Shown one piece after another: positions 25,301-25,950 of a stretch of DNA of 25,950 bases. Under the pieces are notes generated by a model, which had not been told where the DNA came from, ran no database searches, and saw only the letters and a program-made list of their open reading frames with translations. Each line of letters begins with the position of its first letter. The first letter of the stretch is position 1. Both the position numbers and the translations under genes were made by a program. The stretch is from Bacteroidota bacterium (GTDB taxonomy: Bacteria; Bacteroidota; Ignavibacteria; Ignavibacteriales; Ignavibacteriaceae), in assembly GCA_021796135.1 (NCBI GenBank), contig JAJYOQ010000009.1, positions 1-25,950 on the forward strand, given 5' to 3'.

Positions 25301-25950
25301 TGAAGAATATTAACAAACTCCTCATTGCAATTAATAATTTTTAATGAGCGATCATAATTAAATACACCGACTGGCAGCTGCTCAAAAAGGAGCCTGTATT
25401 TTTCTTCGCTTTCTTTGAGTGAAAGGTCAGCTTTTTTGCGTTCGGTTATATCTGATAGTATTGCTATAAGTCCTTCTACGCTCCCATCATGATTATATAT
25501 GATTGCCTTATTAAAGATCACCTGGATTGTTTTTCCCCACTTAGTCCTAAGTTCGCTTTCATAAGTTTGGTAAGGTGGATTGGAGTATAGCATTTCATCC
25601 ATTTTATCATATTGCTCAGCCAGTTCATCAGGATAAATATCGTACACTGTCTTGCCGATAAAATTTTCACTATTAACTTCAAGTAGAATTTCAAGAGCTT
25701 TATTACATCCCGTATAAGTTCCCATTCTATTTTTATAAAATATCGGATTTGGTATAGTATTAATAAGAGTATTAACGAAGTTAAGCTCACTTTTTAATAA
25801 ATGTTCTGCATTTTTTACATCAGTAATGTCCTCAACAATTCCCTCATAATAAATAACTTTTCCTGTTGAATCCTTAAAAGCTCTGGCATTTTCTCTTACA
25901 TAAACAGGATCTCCGTTTTTCTTTTTCCATTGAGACTCAAATCCTCCTTC
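22393..25950 (-). CDS. Multi-PAS hybrid sensor histidine kinase (N-terminus beyond window)
   Basis: The frame is open from the TAG at 22393 to the right edge, giving 1185 residues with no start. The ATG at 25725 is internal: the 75 residues before it (ending NTIPNPIFYKNR) are the tail of one PAS-PAC unit, with GIVEDITDVKNAE, and the start of the next. Six complete PAS-PAC units follow, each closing with a DITERKK-type PAC end (DITERKKA, DITKRKQT, DITSRKQM, DITEKKNA, DITEKKLI, NITERKIA). Then come a HisKA domain with the phospho-accepting His in NMSHELRTP (23479-23481), a HATPase domain (NLINNAIKF, DSGIGIP, GTGLGL) and a C-terminal receiver with VDDDD, phospho-acceptor Asp in LMDINL (22612-22614) and the SKPF lysine. 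No membrane segment appears in the visible part. The signal and downstream partner are unknown. Confidence 0.93.
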   Translation of the reverse strand, partial: EGGFESQWKKKNGDPVYVRENARAFKDSTGKVIYYEGIVEDITDVKNAEHLLKSELNFVNTLINTIPNPIFYKNRMGTYTGCNKALEILLEVNSENFIGKTVYDIYPDELAEQYDKMDEMLYSNPPYQTYESELRTKWGKTIQVIFNKAIIYNHDGSVEGLIAILSDITERKKADLSLKESEEKYRLLFEQLPVGVFNYDRSLKIINCNEEFVNILHSKMDIVIGLDMNQLQDKRIFPAIQNSINSRKDYYEGLYKSTFSDLEIYISLITVPVFNTEGKIKGGMGILQDITKRKQTEESIRINEERMRVIVEGTPYLFFYIQDCNANLTYISPTVKEITGYSVEEWFANRSWFTTDSHLNKRASNETKLHLKGEFTKQEILLEIVHAKGHKIILSVYENPIINNGEVIGLQGVALDITSRKQMELELEKSKKRYEDLINTTPYAIYVHQNGIVVFCNPAFLKLFGYKKREEIIGRPIYNFIHTNFVDVIKKRVKDTYAEKLEIENPIEVSYLKSDGTSFIGEGHSSLLTFDEAPSILVIINDITEKKNAERELQKLSQAVEQSPASIIITNPLGNIEYVNPKLLDSSGYSIEELKGKNPKIFNSGDKNKDEYKYLWDTILSGSQWKGEFRNKRKDGSYYWESATISPIKNDEGKIINFIAVKEDITEKKLILDALKESEEYFRLFYENSPVGYISIDHEGKINEVNKALLDQVGRSKPEVIYHSVTEFLSESSAMRFQENFPKFVQYGKISNIEYEIIHKNGRVIIFSIDGRIIKNSKGEFNQAYIVMFNITERKIAEEEIIKAKEKAEEMSKLKSNFLANMSHELRTPLVGMLGFSDLLQNVLEGEYKEYASVINKSGNRLLKTLNDILNFSKIEAEKIEIVENVVLIDEIIKDEVNLFTPTAQKKDLYITYKLPKTNIKALTDQTLLAEILDNLINNAIKFTVKGGINIFLQLKDKEFIIKVEDSGIGIPENKIENIFEEFRQASEGISRNFEGTGLGLTIVKKYVECLKGNISVESEEGVGTSFIVTLPWNLPQNNEQPSSKMVLNLHSETDINVDKKNSYKVLMVDDDDISIKLVNRIIGQQYMLTSVNSASEAVELAKNNYFDIILMDINLRSGMSGIEATKEIRKLSAYENTPIVAVTAYAMGFEKIEFFNQGCSHYLSKPFTKKQLLDLLSDIVEKLM

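Noticed and set aside
25518..25725. ATG at 25725 as the start of the sensor kinase
   Set aside because: The same frame is open for 75 more codons to the window edge and those codons encode a PAC tail (GIVEDITDVKNAE) and the beginning of the PAS domain that the ATG would cut in half.
1..25950. CRISPR arrays, tRNA or rRNA genes, insertion sequences, toxin-antitoxin or phage-defence modules
   Set aside because: No repeat-spacer pattern, RNA cloverleaf, transposase motif or defence-type domain was seen in any gap or gene.

Overview
The window is AT-rich DNA from a member of the Bacteroidota/Chlorobi group, most likely class Ignavibacteria or a close relative. Three things point there: a SprA-type outer-membrane translocon and a PorX regulator of the type IX secretion system (T9SS); a secreted enzyme with a T9SS sorting tail carrying the NYPNPFNPST signature common in Ignavibacteria-like genomes; and many start sites with no clear Shine-Dalgarno sequence.

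Layout. (1) 1-9104, minus strand: sprA (split by a one-base frameshift), then porX, tsaE and the first codons of tsaB, the last three tightly packed. (2) 9368-11294, minus: a DUF985-type cupin protein and citrate synthase gltA, also broken by a one-base frameshift, separated by a clear intrinsic terminator. (3) 11591-14573, minus: an overlapping three-gene operon hpnC-hpnD-hpnE that converts farnesyl diphosphate to squalene, with a good sigma70-like promoter. (4) 14819-22322, plus: release factor 3 (prfC), a secreted GH16 beta-glucanase with an Ig-like domain, a CBM6-like domain and a T9SS tail, a TonB-dependent receptor, and undecaprenyl-diphosphate phosphatase uppP. (5) 22393 to the window end, minus: a very large hybrid histidine kinase with at least six complete PAS domains, whose N-terminus lies outside the window.

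How the parts connect. SprA is the T9SS outer-membrane channel, PorX is a T9SS regulator, and the GH16 protein has the C-terminal signal that this machine recognises, so the window holds channel, regulator and a probable cargo. The glucanase and the following TonB receptor could work on the same glycan, but no SusD partner is present. UppP supplies the undecaprenyl phosphate carrier and HpnCDE make squalene; both are isoprenoid-linked but are not adjacent.

The main surprises are the two frameshifts. In both sprA and gltA, removing a single base from a short run restores an uninterrupted protein of normal family length. Two such hits in conserved housekeeping or secretion genes make sequencing or assembly error the leading explanation. 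I see no CRISPR array, transposon, tRNA, rRNA or phage gene, and no convincing undescribed multi-gene system.
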